In this document: positions 24,078 through 36,300 of the stretch, one piece after another | How the letters are laid out: every line of letters starts with the position of its first letter | Position numbering within the stretch: the first letter of the stretch is position 1 | Source of the DNA: Lepidodermella squamata | Lineage: Eukaryota; Gastrotricha | Length of the DNA stretch: 64,000 nt | NCBI GenBank assembly: GCA_047495785.1 | Contig: JBLDXI010000004.1 | Location: 930,001-994,000, forward strand | Direction: 5' to 3' | Notes under the pieces: model-generated | Database searches by the model: none | The model's input: the letters and a program-made list of their open reading frames with translations, nothing else | What the model was told of the DNA's origin: nothing | Translations under genes and position numbers: made by a program

Positions 24078-27000
24078 ATTATTTGTGTGCTTCTTTGTTA
24101 GGCCACTTTTTAGGCAGAGTTACCAGTAATTTATTCGAAGCTATTTTCGAAGCCGTTTTTATCGATGAAGTCGGCTTATCGCCTTAACCCTTTCAGCCAA
24201 GCAAAAAAATCGAATTTTTGGAATTTCGAGCAAATTAAGGAAGAAATCGGAAAATCGACAATCAGATGCTATTCTAAAGGCCCGATGCGCATATTTCCCA
24301 TCAATTACTGATTTCATTGAAATTTTCAATTTCGCTAGTTTTTAAAATATAGCATTCGTTTCAAAAATATAGTGTTAATAGATGTGCTCATGCAATATTT
24401 TTTGGTACCAGTGACCATGTATACTGAACTGAGGTCAGGTATTTACCTAACTATTGGCAACAGCAGCAGCAAAGCTGCCGCAGTAGCGCCGGGGGGAACC
24501 TATTGTCGCATTTACACTAGACTACCCATAATTATCCAAGTTAATTACTTTCCCTGTTATGCAATCATTTTCACGAAAGACTGAATGCGTGGTTTTATCC
24601 ATTTTTTAAACAAATTCAAAATATTAGGCACTTGGTCGTGGAGAAATATCTCAAAATTAGCTTGACTGAGGTCTATGCATGCCTAGCACCTTGCTTCAAG
24701 CTTGCTATGAAAATAAATCCGAATTTTTTCAACGAATTTTTCCGAGAAAAAATAAAAATAATTTGAAACCTTGCGATTATACAATTACCGTATTTGTTCC
24801 TATAGCAGCCCGCGCTACTCAAATTTCAACCTCGAAATTTCGAAAATATCAAAAACTAATTTTTCGTGAATCGTTCATTTTTCATGTTTTCGAACCGACT
24901 TGACCCCTCAACCCTGGGCTACTATTAGGGATGGGCGATTAGTAGTGAATGGGCTATTATTGGAACAAATTATATTGCAGTTTTTAAATCCGACACTTGT
25001 TGATAGCGGATCGAAATTGATGAAATCACGCCGAAGGTTATACCAATTTGTTAACATAATTTAGGAAGAATTTTCTCATAGAAATATTAGAAAATTCAAT
25101 GTAGGCTCCTGTTTGGACTATAAAAAGAAATGCTCAACAAAACCCACAAAAATCATGAGAAAATCTCGAAACTATCAATATTTTCTGATTTTTTCTTAAT
25201 TTTTTCAAGGACTTGTCCGTACAGCGTGGCTTGAAACTGCCCCAGTGACGCGATTCGTTGCATAATTCGTTTTAAGAGGATTTTGGCTACATTTAAGAAT
25301 TTTTTTAATTTATAAATTGATCGTTTCTATTTTTCCAGAAGGAGAATTGTATAGATCAGGTGTCAGTCAAAAATGTGATTGCGAAATCACGATTACTTGA
25401 TACCTCAAAATTTCAGTTTTAAATCACCTTGCTGTGACTTGTTAACAGCGCCCATAAAATTTGCACACAAAAATAAAAACAGCACTCACTCGAGTTTAAG
25501 TAAAAATGATGACGCAACAACCGAAGTAATTAACATCGATAATTACGAAGTAGCTCGTGTAAATGCGACGTATGAAACTTACGAGAACAAAAATGTGGTT
25601 CTACCTGTACACAACTAGACAGGGCCTGAATCGAGCCTGCTGTAAACTGTACGCATTCCAGATCGGGATCGAAGATCCAAGATTCACATAAACCTTTCCA
25701 TATTCTCACGCAAGGCAGCGCCTAGCGAACGACGTTACACGTAGATATACTTTGGGATAGACTGCTTACTCACGAGAATGGGCACCAGATAGTCGGCTGA
25801 TTCATTAGCGCTTGGGGTAAAGTAAACAAAATATTCGATTGGTTTTTAGCAGGTTCCGTTTCGATTTTTTCGCGCGTTTCGTTGATGGAATTATGTCTAT
25901 GACGTTACCCCATAGCTACGTTGAATGTGACACAAGAAGAAAGGCACGCCTGGCAAGCGAAAGCACTGCTTAGGCTACGGCTGACCTATGGTAAGAGCTA
26001 CGGTAGAGATTTTAGAATTCCGAGAATTTAAAATTGGGGCTTCAGAAATTGGGGTTATTACCATCATACCCGGGAGCTGTAGTTGTAGCCTAGTCACAGT
26101 ATCGGCAACCACGCGCTGGCTAGTGGCTAACGGAGAACGCAGCGGTACTGGGAGTTGAAGAGGCTCAGTTCGTGGAAGATCGGGGTCGAATTGCCCGATG
26201 TCAGGCCATTGCAGCCTAACAGCCAAGGAGCAGCAGAGTCCATCCCAGACGAAAATCAGTAGACCGAGAGCTCAGTAGATCGTACGTAGATCCAAAAGGC
26301 AAAATTGTTGTTTTCCCGACCTATTGTCGATCTATTACACTGGATCTACCTGCATCGATCCTGTGTAGGTCCTAATTTTACCATTCGATCTACGTAGGGT
26401 CGAACCCTTACGATCTACCCGTGTCAAATTTAGACCGAGCCATGGTCTACTTTTTTTCGACTGGGATGAACGAAATAACAGTAAACCATAAACAACCTGG
26501 ACGAAGACGTGGGAGTGCGCGACAGGCGTGCGGGGACTGAGCGCACGGCCCGCATAGGTTTTTTTTTCCGCACACACAGACGCGAACGGCGACAGTATGG
26601 GGGTTCCCCCCGGCATAAGCTAAGAGCTAAGACCATGAAGACAGTGTGTAAGACGGATCTATAGAGATCTATGGATGGTTTTAGATGACTCATGGTAGAA
26701 GTTCCGTTAGGGAGAGTAGGGATCACCCAGTTCAAATGGTCAACTCAATCCATGAATGAGCAAAGGGGGCCCTTGTTACGATTTCCCCTCTCTCCTCCCA
26801 GTTCTCCTGCCGCTCTCTGAGTAAGATGATATGAGGATGAGTATTGATGAGCCCGATGTAACAGAGATGATGTTAGAATGTGAGATTGAAGATGAGTACA
26901 TAGGTGGTATAGACGTCTTCCTATCGCTAGTCCCTAGCAACAGCGTTACTTTGAGCTCCGCCGTCTTCCCGCGTCGTCGCGGGTTTTTAAATTCAAGGTT

Positions 27001-27154
27001 GCGCGCGCGCAAAACTTTTTTTATTTTTCGTCAAAATAAAATGTTTTCAATATTATTTATTTCGAAACAATTTTTAATAGCGAAGATTATCTCGATTTTC
27101 TTTCAGTCTGGATAATTATATAGATATAGCCAGGCTTCGAGCGCCCAGGGATTT
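24078..27154. other. 3-kb stretch without a recognised gene
   Basis: Mostly AT-rich. A 79-codon frame at 25379-25618 has no recognisable domain. From about 26250 to 26690 the motif GATCTAC or its complement recurs many times, suggesting the subterminal part of an unknown element. Frames on both strands at 26335-27115 show no family resemblance. Confidence 0.4.
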
Positions 27155-27370
27155 TATGTAAATCCGGAAACCGGAAACCAATTCATGCTTTATTCATTCC
27201 ATGATTTTACATTGCAAAAACCTTTCATAATTTCCGGTATTTTATTTATACCTTCTACTCATGACTCTTCTAAATCAAAACAGCTCATCTTTGCATTTCA
27301 CCGCACGTGCTCTTCCCCTTATGTTGCATCTCATGAATCGTTTTGAAAAGCTCGGAAATGTGAAATGCCA

Positions 27371-30300
27371 CTAAAATGACTCGCATAAAGCGTATGGAAA
27401 ATGAGCACTACAATCCGATATTGCATAGCGAGAGTTGCCATAAATTAGCTCCATAACGGCGCAGCCATTATTAGTAACTTGGCCTATCCATTGATTAAGG
27501 ACAAATGCGAAATTGGAACCATCATCCCACTTGAATACGCCATTCACTCGAGTCAAGGCGATCCAGGCCGGCGCATCAAGCTGAGGCGAATTTGATACTA
27601 TCTGCGCTGCCGCCAGTTCCGTATCTGACCTGATCGTGGCCAAGCTACCACCCTGATTGACGCATGCCGTTGCTGCGGTACTTTTAGAGGCCGGTTGAGT
27701 GAAATGCACAGAGAAGTAAGTTTTGACCACAGACATACAGCTGGTCTTATGCCGGAATTCGTTGCTGCGTTACCGCATCGCAGCCTGTTGTACTTGTCAC
27801 ACATAGAACTGTACCGTCGCTGTTGTCAACGCAACGGAAATAGGCCGACTGCAAACAAAAAGGGCATGATCAAAATAAAACCGAAATTACGCGTCAAGAT
27901 TCAGTTTAACAATAGAGAATAGAGCAAACCCTCTTTTTCTTGAGACGCGATTTCGATATTCCAGTGCTTACTGCTCTTCGACCGGCAGTAACACCGGTGT
28001 TACAGCTTACAAAGAAAATTGCAGCTAGATGAATTCAAGGATAAAATTGATGCCCTTTCACGGAAATTTGAGGTCGAAACGCTCGATTTCGGACAATTGA
28101 AGTCAACTTTATGGCGATGAAGTTGAGGCCGGTCGACTTTATCCGCTGTAGTACATGTTTGCGAGACAAAGCCAACTTTAGTAAAATAAAATTGACGTTA
28201 TGTTCGAAAATCCTGCTGGTCATAGAATCGACTTTTTTCCTGGCGATAAAGTCGACATTATATAAAGTTATATAGATATAAAGTTAACTTTATCGACAAA
28301 GACAGCTTCGAAAAAAACCCCAACAAAGGAAGAGTGAAAAATAAATGGAATTATTTTGACTGGTTCGGTATTTGTTTGGTAAAAAACTGGAAAATGTTTT
28401 AAAATTCAATTATTTAGGCAGCATTATTACTAGCGATGGCAAAATTGATGAGGAACTAAATTATAGGATTTCCAAGTGTTTTCGGAGCCATAAATAAATT
28501 CATGTGCAATAAAAATCAGGTGTCTATAGCTACTAAGTTGAAAGTTCTGACCTGCGTAATAATACCTACCATCATTTACGCTTGCGAATCCTGGAACATA
28601 TCGGTAGGTTGGTATGCATCTATAGAACGACCCCGAACTAGATGGATCCATGGAGTGCATAGAAGTTTGATTATGCACTGACTAAGGAATTGCGCCGGAA
28701 AAGAAAACTAGCTCTAAGAATAAGGCCAAGGATAAGAACGGCCAAAACGCCATTGGAAAGGGAAAACCCGGCGAAACGGAGTCTGAGAGTAAAATTATAC
28801 CTGATATTCAACTAGCTGAAATGGTATCTTTTGAAAAAGATGAATGGCGCATGATTGTTAACTCGATTGAAAACTATGCATTTTTCGGAAAAAGCAAGAT
28901 CGTTAACTGTGGGAGTGGGTGAGGATTTATCTTTGCCTGCCTTCGCCCTCTTCAAAACCGGAAACGGTATAATGACGTACAGTCTAGGAGAGGCTAAATA
29001 AAACTATTATTATTATAACATCTTAAAAATGAGCCATTTTCTCGGGGTTATCCCAGAAATTCACTCATTAATTATTTCAATTAATCATGTCGTAAGATGC
29101 CATCTTTAACGTGCTTAAATAACAAGGTACATCGGCCAGTGCCAAAAATGGATTCTATCAATAATCGTCACAGAGATTCAACCATAACACGCTGAAAGCA
29201 CCGATTCCCGTCCGATCGGAGGTTTCCTAAAATATCTCATAAACAGCGAATTCGCGATTCGAAAGCGAAGCGAGCTTTAGCTGACGGTTTTTTCGATTTT
29301 GAGTCTGAAACAGGACACTTGAAAGTTGGCTTAGTACACGAGTGTCCTATGGGACACGGTTTGGGAAACGCTGGTTTGAACAGATCCAAAATTTGAAATA
29401 TCTGTATAAACCCCAATCCTGAAAGTCAGTAATTTCGGACTCGTATTACGTATTACAGAAGAGGTCCCTGATCCTTGATATTGCAACTTCTTTCTTCGCC
29501 ATTCATTGCGATTCGCAATTTCGAGTGTTTTATAGCAAACTCACAGGCGGCGATATTTCGTTGATACACTTGTCATGATTCATTTGGAAGGTCTGCAGGT
29601 CAGAGAACAGCTTATCCTGTAGTGAACGAAAACAGTAGGTCAGTTACTGCAATTACACTGCCATATGTTAAGCCTTACCTGCGTATAGCCCCGAGGGCAC
29701 GCTGCGTAGCAAGACAGCTTTTGCGATGCATCCTTGCATGAAACAGCATTCTGGAACAGAAAGCGATTACAATCACGAATAAATTTTAGAGTTAATAGCT
29801 TACGCCTAGCAGGCAAGTCTCGCGATTGATCTACACTCTGGTCGAGTACTGCTGAGTCTCGTTGTTTCCATAGCAACCAGAGCTTTGCGGTCGGCAGTCG
29901 TTGAACTTGCCGGACGTTGAATCGAAGCATCGGATTTGAGGCTTCTCGCTATCCGGTACAGCGACTGAAATAACAATAAGACATAGCTGCAATTCTTTGC
30001 TCAATTAAACTCACCAGATCCATTGATGCACGACGCGAGATTGGAGTACACAGTTGATTCAGTGACCTGAAAGCGACAAATCAGAATGTCATCACCACGA
30101 GAAAATGAAGTAGAGTTGCCAAGTTGTTCGGGCAAGAGTAAGGATATGGCACACAGGTTTTGATGACGTTGTTTGAAGTGCAACGCGTGAATTGCAAATT
30201 CTACAAAAAATATAAAGTAAACATAGCATAACTTCGAAGTTTCAGAATTCTCACGTTGAACACAGCTCGTTTCTTCTCGCATTCGTTGAGGTTGACTCTC

Positions 30301-30811
30301 AGGTTCAACAGTGGATTCGGATTTCCGAACCAGAACAACTGGAAAATTGGATCAGAGATAAATTTTGTAATTTGGAAATTATAATTTGGATGGAATCGGA
30401 CCTACCGTCATTTCACCCTGCTTGTTACAGCCGATGTTTCCAGGCACGCAAAATGGGGTCAACGCCTCGTATTTGTAGCACATTCGGCCATGCTATATAC
30501 CTAATTTGTTTTACCATCGAAAATAAATTGCGACAATTAACTCACCCCACGGCTACAAGCGCCTGGTTTTCCGAAAATCGGGCCCATCTATCAATGGAAA
30601 ACATCAAAATTACCAGATTATAAACGAAACAAACCTGGTATTCATTGAACAGATCACAGCCATCGGCAGCTGGGACACAGTTGGTGAATCGGTTGCTGAA
30701 CCGTGAGAAGCAGCGAACCCAGTTCAACGGCCTGTTGCCAACAGCAGCCACCTCGCTACACGCAGCAAAAATAAGCAGCAGCAAAAGCAGGGGGTTGAAT
30801 TCCGCAATCAT
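27371..30811 (-). pseudogene. Ten-exon cysteine-module/lectin-like gene with a stop codon and a deletion
   Basis: Exons: 30635-30811, 30546-30587, 30406-30492, 30255-30338, 30120-30200, 30015-30066, 29804-29964, 29679-29750, 29545-29616 and 27371-27849. The ATG at 30811 opens a signal peptide (LLLLLLIFAACSEVAA), and exons 1-6 keep the modules. Exon 7 has an in-frame TAG near 29831 where paralogs code for tyrosine or phenylalanine. Exon 10 has lost about 17 bases after RIPA near 27750, shifting the lectin-like domain into another frame, which then stays open to LCESF. The donor after exon 5 is GC instead of GT. Intron 9 is 1.7 kb, about 1.2 kb longer than in the copy at 5572, and contains a LINE fragment. 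Exon 10 and flanks are almost identical to 5363-6290, whereas exons 1-9 are clearly diverged. Confidence 0.85.
28395..28690 (+). pseudogene. LINE C-terminal fragment
   Basis: Read on the + strand across two frames it gives YLGSIITSDGKIDEELNYRI, then KLKVLTCVIIPTIIYACESW, the conserved segments after the palm domain of RTE/CR1-type LINE reverse transcriptases. A frame change occurs near 28480. It lies in intron 9 of the lectin pseudogene, opposite to its transcription. Confidence 0.65.
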
Positions 30812-30886
30812 TTGAAATGACAAACTTCAACAGCAAATCAACTAAACATGTGTAAAAAAAATGTGAAATACACTTTTTAAGAGTAG

Positions 30887-30926
30887 AAAATTGTAACGAA
30901 TGAATTGGGAATGACAGTTCATTTTT
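30887..30926 (-). promoter_or_regulatory. Conserved upstream block of the lectin family, copy 4
   Basis: On the minus strand it reads CTGTCATTCCCAATTCATTC then GTTACAATTTTC, about 75-115 bp before the ATG at 30811. This matches the block of the gene at 7903. Confidence 0.5.
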
Positions 30927-31709
30927 AGTGGCGCCACCAACTCCTTTGTGAAAAAAGTGGAGCACACGTTTGAAGACCGCACAGTCACTACGTCGAGAAA
31001 ATTAGGAATGGAGGGTGTCAGTAGTGTCAGTGTTTTATTTTTTGCTAAACGGCGCTAGAAAAAAATAATTGCGTAATATTTCTTGGCACGCTGAAAATAG
31101 GGCGATTCAGAGTCCGGATCCGGGCAAAAATAATTGGGCCAAATAATACAAAAAATAAATCTCAGACACACCCAAATTCATTCAGACCAACAAGAAATAT
31201 CTGTTATTTAAACCTAATTCTGTAATTAAGTAATTTTGTAATCGATTTGCCTTGATAGTTATTAGCGAAATAGACATAACCATAGCAGAATAGGAGAAGT
31301 GAATTACTGCGAAAGGTTTTATTTGATTTCTTTCTTTTTATTCACCGAAATTGCTTCCCACCAATTGTTGATAGAGTTTCACTGATTCACAACATCACAG
31401 AAGTATACTGATTGATGCCAAGATTCAAATTTAACTTTAATAACGAATAATATGGATGACTCATTCGCCGAGGCTCGAAACTACTTTGTCTACCTCACCA
31501 ATAAACAAAACTCATTTCTCATAAAGCTGTCTATCATCTCTTTGAAAAACACAAAATGGAAATGAAATTGTATCTTATTCTTGTGCTGAAATTGTGGAAA
31601 TATAAACTGGGTTCAGGTATTATTCAGGTTCAGATAATTTTGCTCAGGTAGGCCACCAACAAATGAACATACTTTGCCGTAAATGATAACAATCAAGGTA
31701 CTCTGATTT

Positions 31710-32690
31710 CCAGTCACGGCCCTTGTCAGTGAGAAGACACTGGTTTTTAGCGATCACTCACACCCACAAAAGCCCCGGCTGCTTGGCTCACAATGAAACT
31801 AATTAGGTCAAGCTTTGAGCCGGCTGTTGCTAAACAAGCGGTGACAGCGGCTTAAGGCTCGGATAAACGGGCAAACAGTTTGTCAAACATTTACTTCAAA
31901 CTTCGATGTTTGATGAAAATGTTTGAAATGCATTTATACGATCAAACTTGTTTGTCAAACATTGGAAAAGGTGAAAGGTCACTTCTCAGAGCTTCAAACA
32001 TCAGTTTGTCAAACTTTCATTTACACGCTCAAGCAATGTTTGCAAGAAAACTAGCAAAATGTATGCAAATCATCAGGCATAATTTATGCAAGCGGACATA
32101 ATTTGCCTAATTAATGCAAATTATTAAGGTAATTTGTTTAATTTATGCAAATTAGGAGAAAAATATCGAAAACGGGTAGAATGCTTCTACATTTTTGACC
32201 ACTCTGATATGATTTTATCCTTGCCGCGCGATCCTCGACATTTACAAATCAATGTGATCGTGTTTTATCCATTTTTTTGAAGAAGCGCATGCAAAACTTA
32301 TGTCGTTCCGGCATATGTCGTTCCGGGTGGCACCTCCGCAGCAGCCACAGCGCCAAATGTTTGCATGTTTGAAGTCGTTTTCAACAAACTTCGCAAACAT
32401 TTTCTTTCAAACACGAGTGTTTAGACGGTCAAACATGCTTGAAAGCCTAGTTGCTCTTAACAATGTTTGAACAAAAAGTTTGAACGTGTAAATGCAATGT
32501 TTGATCAAACAATGTTTGAAGCCGTTGTTTGCCCAACAATGTTTGAAGTCAATGTTTGGCAAACATGTTTGCCCGTTTATCCGAGCCTTTATTCTCTTGA
32601 TAATTGCGCATTCGAATGGGATGATGGATCGAGTTTCACTTTTGACCTGCAGCGCAGTGGGTTGTTAGAGGTGCGCACTGTGTGATGTCT
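31710..32690 (+). pseudogene. Relic of a lectin-family gene split by a MITE
   Basis: Around 31713-31797 the sequence follows exon 7 (VTALVSEKTLV for the usual VAVPVSEKPHI, then a CLAHNET-like stretch). At 31802-31851 it jumps to the lectin-like exon (matching SDAELAAAKQALTAA), and after the inserted element it resumes at 32592-32690 with FEWDDGSSFTFDLQ. Exons 8, 9 and most of exon 10 are missing, and reading frames are not kept. It is an old, heavily deleted paralog. Confidence 0.6.
31855..32588. mobile_element. PIF/Harbinger-like MITE, 734 bp
   Basis: Terminal inverted repeats begin AGGCTCGGATAAACGGGCAA on both ends, flanked by a 3-bp duplication TTA (31852-31854 and 32589-32591), the target preference of PIF/Harbinger elements. 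The interior is dominated by repeats of AAACATGTTTG and CAAACATTG type. No transposase. It interrupts the lectin relic, so the empty site can be read across it. Confidence 0.8.
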
Positions 32691-33343
32691 CTTCAGGAGT
32701 CTTATTTCTCCTCGAGAACAATGCCTATTGTTAGATGTTTGTAAATAATTGCTTCACCCAATATTCAGAACAAAGTCATACATTTCCAGACAAGTAACAG
32801 CGGTTATATTTAAGGCGATTGATTTCGTGGCGAAAACTAAAATTGATGGATTTGGCAGACAAACTGTGAGATGCCGAACGATACAAACACAAGTTTTGTT
32901 TCTATATAGTGCCTCTTGTAAGCGTCCTTGATTGAATGGCTTTACGCTGTTTACGGCAAGTTGATAATAATTTCCACGTAAAACGTGCGTATCCTGCTTT
33001 TAACAATTTTAATCGAACGTAATTCGAACAAATCCTGAGGGCGACCCATTTATTTCACTGTCAAAAATGATCTCAGTGCACTTGACACTTGACTAAGCAC
33101 GCGATTGCTTCGATTACGCAATCACCCCTCAACCAGTGTTTGCCGACTTGAAATAAAACACCGACAAGCCAAAAAATGTCAACCAAAAACTCGCGATTTT
33201 ATTGAAGATGATACACAGTAGAAAGTGTGCCTCAAGCAACCATTTTTTCACTTAAATACGGCGTCGCGATTCAATTTTTCATTCACTCAATTTTTCTCTA
33301 CAACTTTTTTAGCGAATTACAGCTTATTGTTCCGGGCAATAAA

Positions 33344-36300
33344 ATGGTTGCTTATCACCTTGCTATGCTGCTGGCGCTAATGCTATCTTCAAGCGATGTT
33401 GCTTTAGGTAAAGAGAAGAACTGGGTTCGATGCTTCTCGCAGTTTAGCAACCGATTCACCAGCTGCAACACAGCTGCCGATGGATGTAATCCGCTCACCG
33501 AATACCAGGTATTTCTACTCGAATGTTATCTTCGAATAAAAACAGTTCATACACATTTTTCTCCATCGACAGTTAAGCTCAATTTTTCGAACAACCGGTG
33601 AATGCAACACTGGGGTATGTCAACTTTTCTGCTAAGTCTGTTTTTAATTGATTTTTCTCTAGAATGCCAGGATGTGCTACAAATTCGAGGCTCTTACTCC
33701 GTTCTGCGTACCTGGCAACGTCGGCTGTAACAACCCAGGTGATATGAATGTAAGCAACATTCCATTTTGGGAAGTCTCTAAATCAAACTATTTGTTTGCT
33801 TTTTCTCACATCGTTGAAGAAATATGATTTTTGTATTTTAGACGTTCTGGTTCAACGATCAGACTGCGACGCTGAGCTTGAAATACAACCTCAACGAATG
33901 TGAGAAAAAGAAAGCTGCATTCGAGGTAAGATTTCCGGAAACTTGACTGTCACGGAATATGTTTCACGTTTGTTTTATTCCAGACTTCGAAATTCAGGCG
34001 CTGTACCTCGAACAATGCCATCAAGACTTGCGTTCCGGATCCGTTTTCTTGCCCCAACAACTGGGTGCGTCATTTGCGCCGTCATTGGTCTCGTATTTTG
34101 TATTCTCGTCTTCGTTTCGCCTACAGGTTACTGAATCAACTGTGTATCCGAATCTTGCGTCTTGCACTAATGGAACAGGTTTGTGGATTTGATGTACTTA
34201 TTTGTGAAAAAATGTGTTAAAAAAATCGGTCAATTAATCGTGGGGGTTAGTATTGGAGGTAGGATATTCTAAGAAATACTGTATCACAATAATTAAAAAG
34301 TTGTAGCCAGTGAGATTTGCGGATTACCAATGCAGGCAGTGCGCCGGAAAGGATCCTCTAGCTAGGGCTATTGCGTGCTAAAAAATTAAAATCAAAAGGG
34401 AATTTCCTGTTATCTCTCCGAGGCCTCTCGAGCTGGTTTCTTGACATTTTCACATTTCCCCTCGCTTGAAAAATTGTTGAAGGTAGGGGTTAATTTAGTT
34501 ATAGGGCGTTTGGGCGCCTCGCTAGCATATGTTGGAAAGGCACAGACATTTCGCTCTCGTCAATATACTGTTTCAAGAATATAAAAAAATTGAAATTATT
34601 TTCGACCGGCATAGAGAACGTAGTGACCCTGTCGGAAAAAGTTGGACCGTGGTGGACCTTTTGGCCTTTCCCACAAGACGGTGGACCATGGTGGCCCATT
34701 TTGGACCTGGCATTTCGTGAATTTTTCCGTTTGGCCTCGGCGAATCTAAAAGTTGGCCATTACATGGCCAAAAAGTGATTTTTGCGAAATTATTCGGAAA
34801 ATTAGTCAACAAATTGGTCCATGCATGACCAAGACCCGTTCTGCTCTGAAGAGTTTTATTTGCACCGTTGCAAGTTGGTCATTGCACGACCAACGAGTCA
34901 TACTTCGTCATATTTCCGAATAAATAGTTTATCGTTTGGTCCATGCATGGCCAAGGCCTGATCTGCTCAATTTTCGTTTTTGTGATCTGTTTTTCGACCG
35001 TCTCAAGTTGGTCATTGCACGGCCAAGGAGTCATTCTACGTCAAATTTCCGGAAAATTAGCTAAACAGCTGATCCACGGATGGCCAAGACATAATCATAT
35101 CCGAAAATGAGTTTTTGGAACTTCAAGACTTGGTCATTCCATGGCCAAGGGTTTATTTGTTTGCAAATTACGAAAATCAGTATGAAATAGACTAAAAAAG
35201 GCCCAAACACTTATCCGCTTAAAACACTGGCGTTTCACCTGGAACGGCAAAATTTCGCGTCATTTCGCCGGAACGGCATTTTGCAGGCAAGTTATCATGA
35301 GAGACCAAATTAGGCCAAGAATTACCCGCTATTTTTCAACTTTTTCACCGATTTTTATATTATTTTTAGCGAGAAATATTGATGAAATTAATCTTGATGT
35401 GCAGTTCTTCCCGAATATTGTAACAACATCGAACTTCAAGGATTATTTATTTGAACGAAATTTAAAGCTTTGGTTTCAGGTATTAACTCAGCAATTTTTA
35501 CATCAAGAGGGTTTTCTCATCATCGTTCAGCGTTTTTCAGGGCTCTTCAATTAATCGAATTAGCATTTTATTCCTAATAAAATTCGAGAGACTAATGGCT
35601 TGAATGGCTTGAATTTCAATGAATTTTTTGTACGTAACGAATTACGAATATTTTAATAATTTAACTGCCGAAAAATTTCAGAAATAATTCCACAATAATA
35701 AGATCAATGCGAAATGAAATATTTCTAGATGGAATTTCGCAGATCGTGATAGCTTTCATTCTTAGTAAAATACCATTCGATAAAAATGAGAAAGTTCCAA
35801 AGGTGAAGTGAAGCTAGAGCGATGTAGACTTCTTGCGACAAAATTTGAAAAAATCCTGACGTCAAATTCTATATTTTTTAATTAACTTGTGCAATTTATT
35901 ACGATTGGCATAGCTCAAATGTCTCGACATAAAGCGCAATTTTCTTTACAAAAATAATATGAGTTATTTCCATTAGTTCAAGTGCAGCGGAAATTCGCAG
36001 GCCGAAAACGTCAATTGATTGGGCACAAATTCAAGGCCAGAATCCTTAACGTATACGGTAACGAAAATGTGAAGAAAATTGCATTAATTACTCACACCCT
36101 GTGTTCCATCGTGAAACCGGAAACACGTCGATGGAATAAATCGCGAGAGAGCTTGTGCCTAAACCTAAACTGTCAGGTTTTTCGAGTACGTTGATTGGGC
36201 CGAGTAATTTTCGATAAAACTGTAACAAGGCTATATGACGCCACGCGAAAACAAATAACGAAAAAAATGGGCAGGCCGAAGTAATGACAATATAACCTCA

